DNA of 64,000 nucleotides from Turneriella sp942492915 (lineage in GTDB: Bacteria; Spirochaetota; Leptospiria; Turneriellales; Turneriellaceae): NCBI GenBank assembly GCA_942492915.1, contig OW818662.1, positions 3,534,001-3,598,000 of the forward strand, read 5' to 3'. The notes beneath the pieces are model-generated. The model saw nothing but the letters and a program-made list of their open reading frames with translations. It was not told where the DNA came from and did no database searches. Shown here in pieces: positions 9,235 through 17,466 of the stretch. Position 1 is the stretch's first letter, and every line of letters begins with the position of its first letter. Position numbers and translations under genes: made by a program.

Positions 9235-9265
9235 AGTATCGCCTGTGAGGTGACGCCGGTGTCAA
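9235..9265 (-). promoter_or_regulatory. Candidate sigma-70-type promoter for the small exported protein
   Basis: On the reverse strand a perfect TTGACA lies at 9265-9260, followed 19 bases later by GATACT (9240-9235). The -35 box contains the TGA stop codon of the histidine kinase gene. The 19-base spacing is longer than ideal, so this is tentative. Confidence 0.35.
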
Positions 9266-11316
9266 TAAATGCGAGGCAGGCTAAAGCTGAATGTCGCGCC
9301 TTTGCCGGGTTCGGCGCTTGCCCAGACTCGGCCCCCGTGCCTGTGCACAATACGCTGCACAATCGCAAGACCGATGCCACTCCCTTCGAATTCCCCTGAT
9401 TGGTGCAGACGCTGAAATGGACCGAACAGCCTATCTGCATAGGCCATGTCATAGCCAACGCCGTTATCCTGAATGTGAAAAATAATTTCGTTCCCGAGCG
9501 TTTCCGATGAGATTTCGATTCGCGGTTTGTCTTCGCGCGCAGTGTATTTGACCGCATTGGCGAGCAAGTTGGTCAAAGCGCGCTGTAGCAGCTCGGGGTC
9601 TGCGACAACTTCGGGTAGGTTGTGTACGACCCATTCGATCGCCGTCTCAGACTTATCGACAAGATCTGAGCAAATCTCGGCGACAAGATTTTGCACGTTC
9701 ACTGCTCTCGGCTGAATTGCCTGCGAGCCGTATTTTGCGAGGTCTAGCAAACTCTTTATCAGCGTTTCCATTTGGCCTGCCTGCACGTCAATTACGCGCA
9801 CCAGTTCTTGCTGCTCGGGTGTCAGATTTTTTGCGGCCAGGTCGGCGAGCATCGCAGCGTAACCTTTGATGGTATGCAGCGGCGCGCGCAGATCGTGCGA
9901 GACAGAATAAGAAAAAGCTTCGAGTTCGGTATTCAGCTCGGTGAGCTGTGCGGTGCGGGCAGCCACCTGTTTTTCGAGTCCCTCATTGGCTTCGTGTAAC
10001 GCCTGCTCGACACGATGCCGTTCGGTGACATCGACGCTCAGAATAAAAATGCCTTCGGGAATCGGCTGAATGGTCATTTCGTACCAACCGATGCGCCCGT
10101 CAGGGTGGTGAAACGCGGTTTCGAGATGCTGTGGTTCTTTATGCTGCATCGTGTGCATGAACCTGCCGAATAGGTCGGTCTTTTCGAAGCCCGGGTAAAG
10201 GTCCAGCACGCGCCTTCCCAGAAGCCAGTTCGTCGGTTTCTGCGCCTGTTTTGCGGTAGCCTCGTTGACGTAGAGGTAGAGCCAGTTACGGTCGATTATC
10301 TGCACTCCCTCGAGCATCGTATCGAGAATATGCTGCAGGCGACCTTCGGTGCGCAAGATCGATGTTGTCTTTTGCTCGACCCTGATTTCAAGCTGTTTAT
10401 TCAGCAGCGACAATTGCTGTTCTGATTCGAGCAACATCGCGTGTTGCCTGTTCAAAGCGCGCGCATTGATCCAGGCAAGCGTAAATAGAATAACCATAAT
10501 GGCGAGCATCAGCACCGCCACACCGAATTCAACAGGATAAATTCGACCCCAATGCCCGCGCAGTCGCAGATACCCAAGCACCGTTGGTACGAGCAGAATA
10601 GCCGGAATCAAGATCATGGCAGACCTGCTGCCTGCCAGCCGCGTGGTAAAAACACCGACTAATCCCCTGTCAGGCATGGCATAGAGAATAGCCAGAGCTG
10701 TGAAAAAGAACGCCAGCGCTGTATGAATCGCCATCGGCGTATAGTTCACCAACGGCCCGTAAAATTCAGGAACCTGATACAAGTAACCCAGCAGACTGAG
10801 AATTGAAATCAGCAGCACCGGCGTGGCAGAAATCTGGGCACAGACTATCGCGATTCTGCCGCGCAGGCGAAGTGCCGACAAACCGGGAGCGAGCAATAAG
10901 AAACACAATGCCGTGTTCGGCGCCATACGATTCGGTATGCTGTTGACAGTTTCATTCTCAAGCTTCTGCGCAAACAGAAGATTATCGACGCTGGTCCCGA
11001 TGCCCCAGAAGACCTCTGCGAGCCTCAGGGCTGCGAGTACACCCATCAAGCCCATCGCCATAAACACCGCCGAACGCACAATGCTCATGCCCCTGCTAGG
11101 GAGCTGCGCGAGATAGCTGAGCGCGCTCACCACGAAAAATACTGCCGTGAGCGGGTTCATCGAGACAAAGCGGTCGATGGGTTGTTTGAGAAACCTCCAA
11201 TCGAATTGCCAGCTCAGAAGTACCGCTATCGCCAATACAATAACGAGCACAGCATGCCATTTGCCTGCCTGCAACAGCAGCGCTTCAACGCGTCGGTTTC
11301 TGTGATCGGTTATCAT
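9262..11316 (-). CDS. Membrane sensor histidine kinase with PAS domain
   Basis: A sensor kinase of 684 residues from the ATG at 11316 (also open to a GTG at 11400). About eight N-terminal membrane helices form an integral sensor of unrecognised type. A short coiled coil, one PAS domain, a second coiled coil, a HisKA domain with the H-box SYSVSHDLRAPLHTIKGY, and an HATPase domain (NLLANAVKYT, DNGVGYD, GSGIGLAIV) follow. It autophosphorylates on the H-box histidine. No response regulator is adjacent, so the partner is unknown. The H-box and phytochrome-like HATPase resemble bacteriophytochrome-type kinases, but no GAF/PHY domain is present. Confidence 0.85.
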   Translation of the reverse strand: MITDHRNRRVEALLLQAGKWHAVLVIVLAIAVLLSWQFDWRFLKQPIDRFVSMNPLTAVFFVVSALSYLAQLPSRGMSIVRSAVFMAMGLMGVLAALRLAEVFWGIGTSVDNLLFAQKLENETVNSIPNRMAPNTALCFLLLAPGLSALRLRGRIAIVCAQISATPVLLISILSLLGYLYQVPEFYGPLVNYTPMAIHTALAFFFTALAILYAMPDRGLVGVFTTRLAGSRSAMILIPAILLVPTVLGYLRLRGHWGRIYPVEFGVAVLMLAIMVILFTLAWINARALNRQHAMLLESEQQLSLLNKQLEIRVEQKTTSILRTEGRLQHILDTMLEGVQIIDRNWLYLYVNEATAKQAQKPTNWLLGRRVLDLYPGFEKTDLFGRFMHTMQHKEPQHLETAFHHPDGRIGWYEMTIQPIPEGIFILSVDVTERHRVEQALHEANEGLEKQVAARTAQLTELNTELEAFSYSVSHDLRAPLHTIKGYAAMLADLAAKNLTPEQQELVRVIDVQAGQMETLIKSLLDLAKYGSQAIQPRAVNVQNLVAEICSDLVDKSETAIEWVVHNLPEVVADPELLQRALTNLLANAVKYTAREDKPRIEISSETLGNEIIFHIQDNGVGYDMAYADRLFGPFQRLHQSGEFEGSGIGLAIVQRIVHRHGGRVWASAEPGKGATFSFSLPRIY

Positions 11317-11417
11317 GGTGGACAGCGGCGTATTGAACCAGAGGCGACATCGGTATAGCAGAAAATAGAACGCGCCGAAGTTTTGGGCGCCTGTTGCCAC
11401 AATATTTAGATTGAAGT

Positions 11418-12275
11418 ATGCCTCGTCTCATCGGCGGAAAGTTCAAAGACCTCGGCGATGGTTTTAGCGTACTACGTATACTACCCCATCTTGACGCACG
11501 CAGCGTGGGGCCGTTTGTGTTCGTCGACCATTTCGGGCCGGCGCAAATCAAAACCGGCGACGAGCTTACGGTTCGGCCGCATCCGCACATCGGGCTTTCG
11601 ACGATCACTTACCTTTACAGCGGCGCCATTCGCCACCGGGACAGCCTTGGCACTGAGCTCGCGATTCGTCCCGGCGAAGTGAACTGGATGACTGCGGGCC
11701 GCGGCATCGTGCACAGCGAACACTCACTGCGCGACGTCGAAGAGAATACAATCGAGGGCATACAGACCTGGGTGGCGCTTCCTGTTAAGCACGAAGAAAC
11801 CGAGCCGGCTTTTGACCACTACGGCGCCGACGTGATACCGGTGCTTGCCGGTGCAGGTTACGAAATCCGCCTGATCGCTGGCTCGCTCATGGGCAAAACC
11901 TCGCCGGTAAAAACACATTCGCCGCTGTTCTATGCCGACGTCGCAACGCAAGCAGCTGCCGTCATCGACATCGGGCTGCCAGCGGGTCACGAAGGTGCAC
12001 TCTATGTGTCGCAGGGTTCGTTCGTGGTCTCAGGCATTCACGCAGAAGTAGGATCGATGATCGTGTTCGAGCCCGGCGCCCAGATTCAGATTGCCGCAAA
12101 TTCTGCTGCGCGCGGCGTCTTGCTTGGCGGAGAAAAATTTCCCGAAGCGCGCCATCTCTGGTGGAACTTTGTCTCGAGTTCAAAGGACAGAATTGAAAAT
12201 GCGAAAGCCGCGTGGAAAGCGAACGCACTGGGGCTCGTACCCGCTGAAACCGATCGTATTCCGCTGCCTGAATAG
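11418..12275 (+). CDS. Pirin family protein
   Basis: A bicupin of 285 residues. The N-terminal cupin carries the pirin signature RPHPHIGLSTITYLYSG and the metal-site segment GRGIVHSE, which in pirins coordinates an iron with His and Glu residues. The C-terminal half contains the second, metal-free cupin. Family members act as quercetin 2,3-dioxygenases or as redox sensors; which applies here cannot be told. The gene is divergent from the histidine kinase and ends just before a bidirectional hairpin terminator. Confidence 0.9.
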   Translation: MPRLIGGKFKDLGDGFSVLRILPHLDARSVGPFVFVDHFGPAQIKTGDELTVRPHPHIGLSTITYLYSGAIRHRDSLGTELAIRPGEVNWMTAGRGIVHSEHSLRDVEENTIEGIQTWVALPVKHEETEPAFDHYGADVIPVLAGAGYEIRLIAGSLMGKTSPVKTHSPLFYADVATQAAAVIDIGLPAGHEGALYVSQGSFVVSGIHAEVGSMIVFEPGAQIQIAANSAARGVLLGGEKFPEARHLWWNFVSSSKDRIENAKAAWKANALGLVPAETDRIPLPE

Positions 12276-12277
12276 GG

Positions 12278-12308
12278 ATTCTTCTGACGGTTTCGCCGAC
12301 AGAAGAAT
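12278..12308. terminator. Bidirectional hairpin terminator
   Basis: Nine-base arms ATTCTTCTG (12278-12286) and CAGAAGAAT (12300-12308) are exact complements, and a nested CGG/CCG pair shortens the loop. It fills the 36-base gap between the convergent pirin and zinc-ribbon genes, so it probably stops both. Confidence 0.6.
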
Positions 12309-12311
12309 AGC

Positions 12312-13040
12312 TTAACCCTTATATTCTCCCGCGACGGCGCGGTCGGTGATGCCAAGAAATTTCTCGAGTTCGGCTTCGAGGTAGAGCGCGTCATCGGGAG
12401 TATCCATGTTGCTGACGAGCACCCGTTCGCGGCCATTCTTCAGCAGCGCGCATAGTTTGTAACGGTAATACGTCTGACCTTTACTCTCTTGACGCGTCTC
12501 TTTGCAATAAAGCTGATCGAGTTCGAGGTTGCTGATCGTGCCAGCGTGCAGCCAGGGCAGCGGCCGGTGTTTGACGGTAAGCTGTCCGCGTTCGGCGATA
12601 ATCGAGGTGGTGTTCAGAAAACCTGCAATGGTGAAATAGGTGATGCCGATGCCGAGCGCAACATGAATCAGCGGCAGCAAAAGAAAAATCCACGAAAGCG
12701 GCCCTGCCTCGATGCCGCCCTTTAAGAACATCGTGTACCAAATGCCGAGAAAGCCGTTCCAGACGACGCAAAAGATCACGAGAAAAATATAAAGCGGCCT
12801 GAACCAGCGGTGCGTCAGAATGAGCGACCCCGCTTCGTGGCGCGACTGCCAGCGCGCGGGAACCGGTATTACCCCGCGCTGTTTGCGCTCTATGGTAGCC
12901 ATTGTTGCTGCTTCGGCGTTTGCCTCGGCGCTATTAAATGTGAAGACTGCGTTGCAATGCTGGCACTTGGCAATCATCTGCTGAATGTTGATGCCATCGG
13001 CCGCGATGGGTTTATGGCAGCGTCGGCAGTGAATTTCCAT
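12312..13040 (-). CDS. Zinc-ribbon membrane protein, function unknown
   Basis: From the ATG at 13040 the protein is 242 residues (a TTG at 13055 is also in frame). Residues 5-29 form a zinc ribbon with CxxC pairs at Cys5/Cys8 and Cys26/Cys29. Two membrane helices follow at roughly residues 80-106 and 114-141, then a cytoplasmic PH-like beta-rich C-terminus. Zinc-ribbon plus two TM helices is a common uncharacterised bacterial layout. It is convergent with pirin. No function can be assigned. Confidence 0.65.
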   Translation of the reverse strand: MEIHCRRCHKPIAADGINIQQMIAKCQHCNAVFTFNSAEANAEAATMATIERKQRGVIPVPARWQSRHEAGSLILTHRWFRPLYIFLVIFCVVWNGFLGIWYTMFLKGGIEAGPLSWIFLLLPLIHVALGIGITYFTIAGFLNTTSIIAERGQLTVKHRPLPWLHAGTISNLELDQLYCKETRQESKGQTYYRYKLCALLKNGRERVLVSNMDTPDDALYLEAELEKFLGITDRAVAGEYKG

Positions 13041-13128
13041 GTAGCAGACTTTCAAAGTTGGTTTGGTCGGTCAATATTTACGGAGGCAGGTTAGTTGACG
13101 GTGTGCCGGCGTATTTGCAGCGTTGCCT

Positions 13129-13953
13129 ATGCTCAGAGCACGCGTACCTGATAAGCTGAAAGAGCTTGTCGAGAAATTCAGGTTGAATGAAGACCATTAC
13201 AAGTCACAAAGTTTTCTCGAAACGCAGGTACGCGTTGAGTTTATCAATCCGCTTTTAAGGATTTTGGGGTGGGATGTCGACAACGAAGCAGGTCATGCTC
13301 AAGAATACAAAGACGTTATCCATGAGTTACATTCAGGGGACGGAAGGCACATTGATTACGTCTTCAAAGTAGGTGGCGAGAAGAAGTTTCTAATTGAGGC
13401 AAAACGGCCTTCTGAAGATGTTGCAAACAATAAATTACATGCCATGCAGGCGAAAGGCTATGCCTATAAAGAAAAAATTCCACTGGTGATTCTAACAGAT
13501 TTCGAAGAGTTTTCAATTTATCTGGGCTACCGGGCATATGACCGGGAGCCCGCGAGTGGCGAAGGTGTAGAGCACCGACGCGTGTTCTACTGCAGGTATA
13601 CAGACCTGCCACGGTACTGGAGTTTTCTCTACAGCCTATTAAGCAAGAAATCGGTCATGCTCGGTTTGCACGACCATCTGCTGAAGCGTCTCGATGAGGT
13701 TAAATCAAAAATCTCGGAATCGGTCTATGCTGTTGGTGAGTTCAATCTGCTCTACAGTATTGCGCAGAGTTTTGGTGGGGAGGATTATAGCGTGGAGCAG
13801 GATATCGAAATCGATGAGACACCGCAGACGGCCCCGCTGTTGCATGCTGCAGACGTGCCGGTTGCAGAATTTCCACAGCGGTCGCTGCGCGTTACAGAAA
13901 AATCTATTTCCCAATTTGCACCGGCTTTCTATCTCAAACCCCTGTATTCGTAG
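13129..13953 (+). CDS. Stand-alone restriction-type nuclease domain (type I/IIG R-subunit N-terminus), probably a remnant
   Basis: A 274-residue protein from the ATG at 13129. Residues 30-190 match the N-terminal nuclease domain of HsdR / type IIG restriction enzymes, with a PD-(D/E)xK core: Asp76 in HIDYVF and Glu90/Lys92 in IEAKRP. Full-length relatives continue into helicase or methyltransferase domains; here the match fades after about residue 200 and the protein ends at 274. No methyltransferase or specificity gene is nearby. Codon use looks AT-richer than the neighbours. It is either a decayed horizontally acquired enzyme or an orphan nuclease-fold protein. Confidence 0.65.
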   Translation: MLRARVPDKLKELVEKFRLNEDHYKSQSFLETQVRVEFINPLLRILGWDVDNEAGHAQEYKDVIHELHSGDGRHIDYVFKVGGEKKFLIEAKRPSEDVANNKLHAMQAKGYAYKEKIPLVILTDFEEFSIYLGYRAYDREPASGEGVEHRRVFYCRYTDLPRYWSFLYSLLSKKSVMLGLHDHLLKRLDEVKSKISESVYAVGEFNLLYSIAQSFGGEDYSVEQDIEIDETPQTAPLLHAADVPVAEFPQRSLRVTEKSISQFAPAFYLKPLYS

Positions 13954-13998
13954 GCTTATGTCTTTACGTCGCAACAGCAGGTTGCGAAGCCTGACGTT

Positions 13999-14739
13999 AT
14001 GATCGTCAAATTTCGCCGCTCGGGAAAAATCGCTACTCTGACAGGCTTGGTGCTGTGGTTTAGTGTCGGCATGTCTGTAACACACGCCGCCGAACCGAAG
14101 CCTACGATCGTAGATCTCATCAATAATTTGAAGTCAGATTCATTGCGCAGACAGAACGGCAAATGGCTACAGACCTGGGTTGAAGACCCGGGTTTTGATG
14201 ATGATGGGCCGGCAAAAGTTGATATCCCCAATGGGTATGCTGTCTTTGCAGATACGGGTACCGGTGCAGGTTCGGTGCGGCATGAATTTGCCGTGTATTA
14301 TCCTGAAGGCAAAGGGGCTATTCTTGTCTATTATTATGAGAACGATATGGATACGTATCGCAGCGAGCTGAAGTTCTACCAGTTGAATAACGGGCGACTT
14401 GAAACTATTGCGGGGCTTTTGCCACCGGTCACCTGCCGAGATCTCGCTTCGCCTGTGACCTTGAAGCGATTCTACCAGTTGCCGCAAATCGCGAACGCGG
14501 GCGATGTAGGTATCTTGCCGACTTACCAGTTGCCCAGAAAAGGCACCGCGATCAGCGCCTATTGCGACGCAACCAAGAATAGATTCAGCATCGAAGCAGC
14601 GCTCAGCCTGAATGAAAAGTTGACGCATGATGAAAAAGCTGCGATCACCAACGCGCTGGATTTTTCTACGTGGATAGAATTTGCCTGGAACAAGAAGCAA
14701 GGTGCTTTCGCTGCGGGTAAGAGGCATCGGCGTAAATAA
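13999..14739 (+). CDS. Exported hypothetical protein
   Basis: A 246-residue protein with a signal peptide (hydrophobic segment TLTGLVLWFSVGM, probable cleavage after VTHAA near residue 31). The mature part has no domain I recognise. It has two cysteines (about residues 149 and 191) that could form a disulfide, and a basic C-terminal tail (GKRHRRK). The 45-base gap to the upstream nuclease gene allows co-transcription, but the functions look unrelated. Confidence 0.6.
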   Translation: MIVKFRRSGKIATLTGLVLWFSVGMSVTHAAEPKPTIVDLINNLKSDSLRRQNGKWLQTWVEDPGFDDDGPAKVDIPNGYAVFADTGTGAGSVRHEFAVYYPEGKGAILVYYYENDMDTYRSELKFYQLNNGRLETIAGLLPPVTCRDLASPVTLKRFYQLPQIANAGDVGILPTYQLPRKGTAISAYCDATKNRFSIEAALSLNEKLTHDEKAAITNALDFSTWIEFAWNKKQGAFAAGKRHRRK

Positions 14740-14832
14740 ATTGCAGTCGTTCGCGATACACATGTCGAAAGTACGCGGGGAGAATCTCACTAAACAAACT
14801 TGACGCTGTGCTTTCATGCGATGTAGTGCGTC

Positions 14833-16215
14833 ATGAAAATCTTCTTTCGTGTTCTGTTGCTCGCCTCGGTTATCATACCGGCCACTGTGTTTGCTGAACC
14901 GCCGGTTACGGCCACCGACCCGACGGTGTGTACCGCCGGCTCTTCAGACAATTGCTACCTCTCAGATATCAACGGCGTCAACCAGCCGCTCGATACGCAG
15001 ACGCGTGGGTTAGGTGTGCCTAACCGCCTGATTGAGTCAGACATGAACATGTTTATGAATCCGGGCCAGCTGATGAACTATGGCACGGCATACCTCGAAG
15101 GCTGGCTTGGCGCTAACCTTGTCTGGGGTGGTGCGACAGTGCCTCTGCCGGCGAACCAAAAGCTCGCCGTGTTTGTGCGTAGGCCTCTGAACGCCAACAG
15201 CGCGCTCGGTTCGACGCAGGCGCTCTTTGATAAATTTCCGCAGGCGGGTGGGCTAACCAGCGGCGTCACGGGTTATGCGGGCGATTTCACCGGCGCGCAG
15301 CTCGGCATCTTGAATAAGACGAACAAAGGTTTCGGCAATCTCGACCTCATGTACGGTATGGCGATGGGCGATCTGAACCTGGGTCTGCGCCTGAGCTATG
15401 CAAATATGCGCAACGGCGTCGATACCGCAGTCGCGGCGACCGGTGCTCTGGCAAAATATATGATGAGCGCACACAATATCGGCGTTGGTCTCGGTGTGCA
15501 GTGGAAAAATCTTGGGCCGGGTTATCTTGACCTGTCGCTTTCAAGCGATCTGCCACTCATGAATATCGAATACAACACGACGACTGCGACCGGCAGTGAA
15601 AACACCACGGTGAAGAGTTCAGCGGCGCCATCGATCGGTTTTCTCGGGCGGTATGTTATGCCAGTGGGCCAAGACCGACTCATCATCGCCGCAAATATTG
15701 ACCAGTATAAGATGCCCTATGAAATTCGCGGCGCAAACCTCGCGGCTACGGCCATCTCGCATGATGCTTCTGCATCTGCATTGAACATCGCTTTAGATGC
15801 GGCTTATCACCAGATGTTTCAAGAGGGTAAGCTGAAGGTAATTTATTCAGCCGGTGTGGGCACGGCATCCGTCACATATACATCGGTGAATAACGTGACG
15901 CAGAGCAATCTCTCGTTCGAAAAAGATCATTTTTATATACCCGTCGGGGTTGCGGTTGAGCACAAGACTTTTGAGACCTTCAAGACCCGCATGGGCGTGC
16001 GCAAGAATGTATTCTCGAATAAGACGAGCACCGACAAGACCGCCACGCAGACCATCACCACAGACCGTGCTTTCTTCGGTGAAGATGAGCTAATAGTCGC
16101 GATGGGCTTAGGGTGGACACCAGCCGACAAAGTGAACATCGATTTCGCGATGAACGCCAATGCTTTTAAGCTCGATACGTTTTTCAGCGCCGTCTCTGCC
16201 CGGTATCACTACTAA
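14833..16215 (+). CDS. Outer-membrane beta-barrel (porin-like) protein
   Basis: A 460-residue protein with a signal peptide cleaved after TVFA (about residue 21). The mature sequence alternates amphipathic strands with glycine-rich turns, and the last strand ends in an aromatic residue (SARYHY), the usual barrel-assembly signal. It begins with a short exported region that may contain a disulfide (C34, C42). It is followed 10 bases later by the FecR-domain gene and is probably co-transcribed with it. The substrate is unknown. I do not match it to a named Leptospira porin. Confidence 0.7.
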   Translation: MKIFFRVLLLASVIIPATVFAEPPVTATDPTVCTAGSSDNCYLSDINGVNQPLDTQTRGLGVPNRLIESDMNMFMNPGQLMNYGTAYLEGWLGANLVWGGATVPLPANQKLAVFVRRPLNANSALGSTQALFDKFPQAGGLTSGVTGYAGDFTGAQLGILNKTNKGFGNLDLMYGMAMGDLNLGLRLSYANMRNGVDTAVAATGALAKYMMSAHNIGVGLGVQWKNLGPGYLDLSLSSDLPLMNIEYNTTTATGSENTTVKSSAAPSIGFLGRYVMPVGQDRLIIAANIDQYKMPYEIRGANLAATAISHDASASALNIALDAAYHQMFQEGKLKVIYSAGVGTASVTYTSVNNVTQSNLSFEKDHFYIPVGVAVEHKTFETFKTRMGVRKNVFSNKTSTDKTATQTITTDRAFFGEDELIVAMGLGWTPADKVNIDFAMNANAFKLDTFFSAVSARYHY

Positions 16216-16225
16216 GAGAGGTAAT

Positions 16226-16906
16226 ATGAAAATGCACACGAACTCTTCGCAAATATTCGCCGCTATCTTGCTGGTGGCGACGAGCGCTCTCGGTGCAATA
16301 GAAGGGCGCGTGACGTATCTCACGGGCAATGCGGATTTCAAACGTGCTGGAAAATTAATGCAACTCAAGCTCGGCGCCACACTCAAAGAAGGTGATGCCG
16401 TGCTGACAAAGTCTAAGGCTAAGGTCGGGGTACAGATGTCTGACGGTGCATCTTTCTTTATCACCGCGAACTCCACACTCGAAATTCGGCCGGGTTCGGA
16501 GTATTTTCAGAGCCAAGGCGCCGTCAGTATGCTTTTCAAAAAGGGCGCGCGCGATGGTAGTGCAAAATGGGCGATCAAGACGCCCGTAGTCACGGCAGGG
16601 GTGCGCGGTACAGGTTTTACTGTTGAAGCGAGCAAATCATCGACTCGCGTTGTGCTTTTTACGGGAAAAGTCATCATGACAGACTTCGTGCGGGAAACAG
16701 GTTTGCAGAGCGACCCGAACCTGATGATGCAAGATTTTTTGAATGATATTGAGCTCAACGCGGGTACCGCTCTGCGTTATGACGGAACAGACGTAAAAAA
16801 AGAGAAGATTGACCTCAAGGGCGAGCCGATGAAGTCACTGCACGACGAGCACCAACAAATCGAAAAATCTGAAAGCTGGAGAAAAGCTGCGCAAGAATTG
16901 AAATAG
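16226..16906 (+). CDS. Exported FecR-domain protein
   Basis: From the ATG at 16226, preceded by GAGAGG, the protein is 226 residues with a signal peptide ending near SALGA. A FecR domain follows, seen in the jelly-roll-like run GVQMSDGASFFITANSTLEI and the hallmark TPVVTAGVRGTGFTVE. In FecR itself the domain senses TonB-dependent transport; stand-alone exported versions are common in spirochaetes and of unknown role. There is no membrane anchor or sigma factor here. Its closeness to the barrel gene upstream suggests a periplasmic partner of it. Confidence 0.75.
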   Translation: MKMHTNSSQIFAAILLVATSALGAIEGRVTYLTGNADFKRAGKLMQLKLGATLKEGDAVLTKSKAKVGVQMSDGASFFITANSTLEIRPGSEYFQSQGAVSMLFKKGARDGSAKWAIKTPVVTAGVRGTGFTVEASKSSTRVVLFTGKVIMTDFVRETGLQSDPNLMMQDFLNDIELNAGTALRYDGTDVKKEKIDLKGEPMKSLHDEHQQIEKSESWRKAAQELK

Positions 16907-16920
16907 TTCTGCCTTCGGTA

Positions 16921-17466
16921 TCAAAACTCCGAGTCTTTGCTTGCGCCGACGAGGCGCAGGTAACGATCAAACGACCGCATCGATTCGTCGGTGAGGCCTT
17001 TCATTTCGTACACAATACCAAGATTATACCACGCCGCTGCCATACGGTTGTCGCGAGCCAGCACGGCGCGAAAATGCACCTGCGCGCGGTCGTAGTCGCC
17101 GAGCAGCATCGCCGCCAGGCCCATGTACTGCAGGCCGTCGAGGGCCAGGTAGAGTTGCTTACCCGTGCGGCTGAAGTCTTTCGTGGCTTTTTCCAGGCGG
17201 TGGTAGGCGGTGCGTGCGTTAGCACGCGATTCTTTCACACTGACGGCCTTGACTGACAGCAAATACTTTCCGCAGCGAAACCACGCCAGCGCGCTAATGC
17301 GATGATCTGCAAGCAGAGCGTTGCATTCGCGTACCAGCGTCACATCGTCGTGCGTTGACGCTGCGCTTTCAATGGTCGCCAATGAATCTCTCTCCGTTTT
17401 TAGGTCGTAGCTCTGCGCGCCAAGCCCAAGCGCTATCATAAAAAGCAGCGAGTCCGCACGCTTCAA
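16921..17466 (-). CDS. Exported TPR-repeat protein
   Basis: A 181-residue protein with a short signal peptide (MKRADSLLFMIALGLGAQS) and helical repeats; the clearest TPR is AAAWYNLGIVYEMKGLTDESMRSFDRYLRL near the C-terminus, preceded by one like ALDGLQYMGLAAMLLGDYDRAQVHFRAVL. TPRs scaffold protein complexes, here probably in the periplasm. Its ATG overlaps the stop of the RND exporter gene (4 bases), so it is the last gene of the Maf-RND-TPR operon and may assist the exporter. Confidence 0.7.
   Translation of the reverse strand: MKRADSLLFMIALGLGAQSYDLKTERDSLATIESAASTHDDVTLVRECNALLADHRISALAWFRCGKYLLSVKAVSVKESRANARTAYHRLEKATKDFSRTGKQLYLALDGLQYMGLAAMLLGDYDRAQVHFRAVLARDNRMAAAWYNLGIVYEMKGLTDESMRSFDRYLRLVGASKDSEF

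Noticed and set aside
10349..11116. Plus-strand frames opposite the histidine kinase
   Set aside because: They are shadows of the kinase gene, with no ribosome site and no similarity to known families.
2515..14833. TTGAC boxes about 33-35 bases before several ATGs (2515, 13095, 14800), suggesting leaderless promoters
   Set aside because: No matching -10 box lies at 16-18 bases in two of the three cases, so the pattern is not supported.
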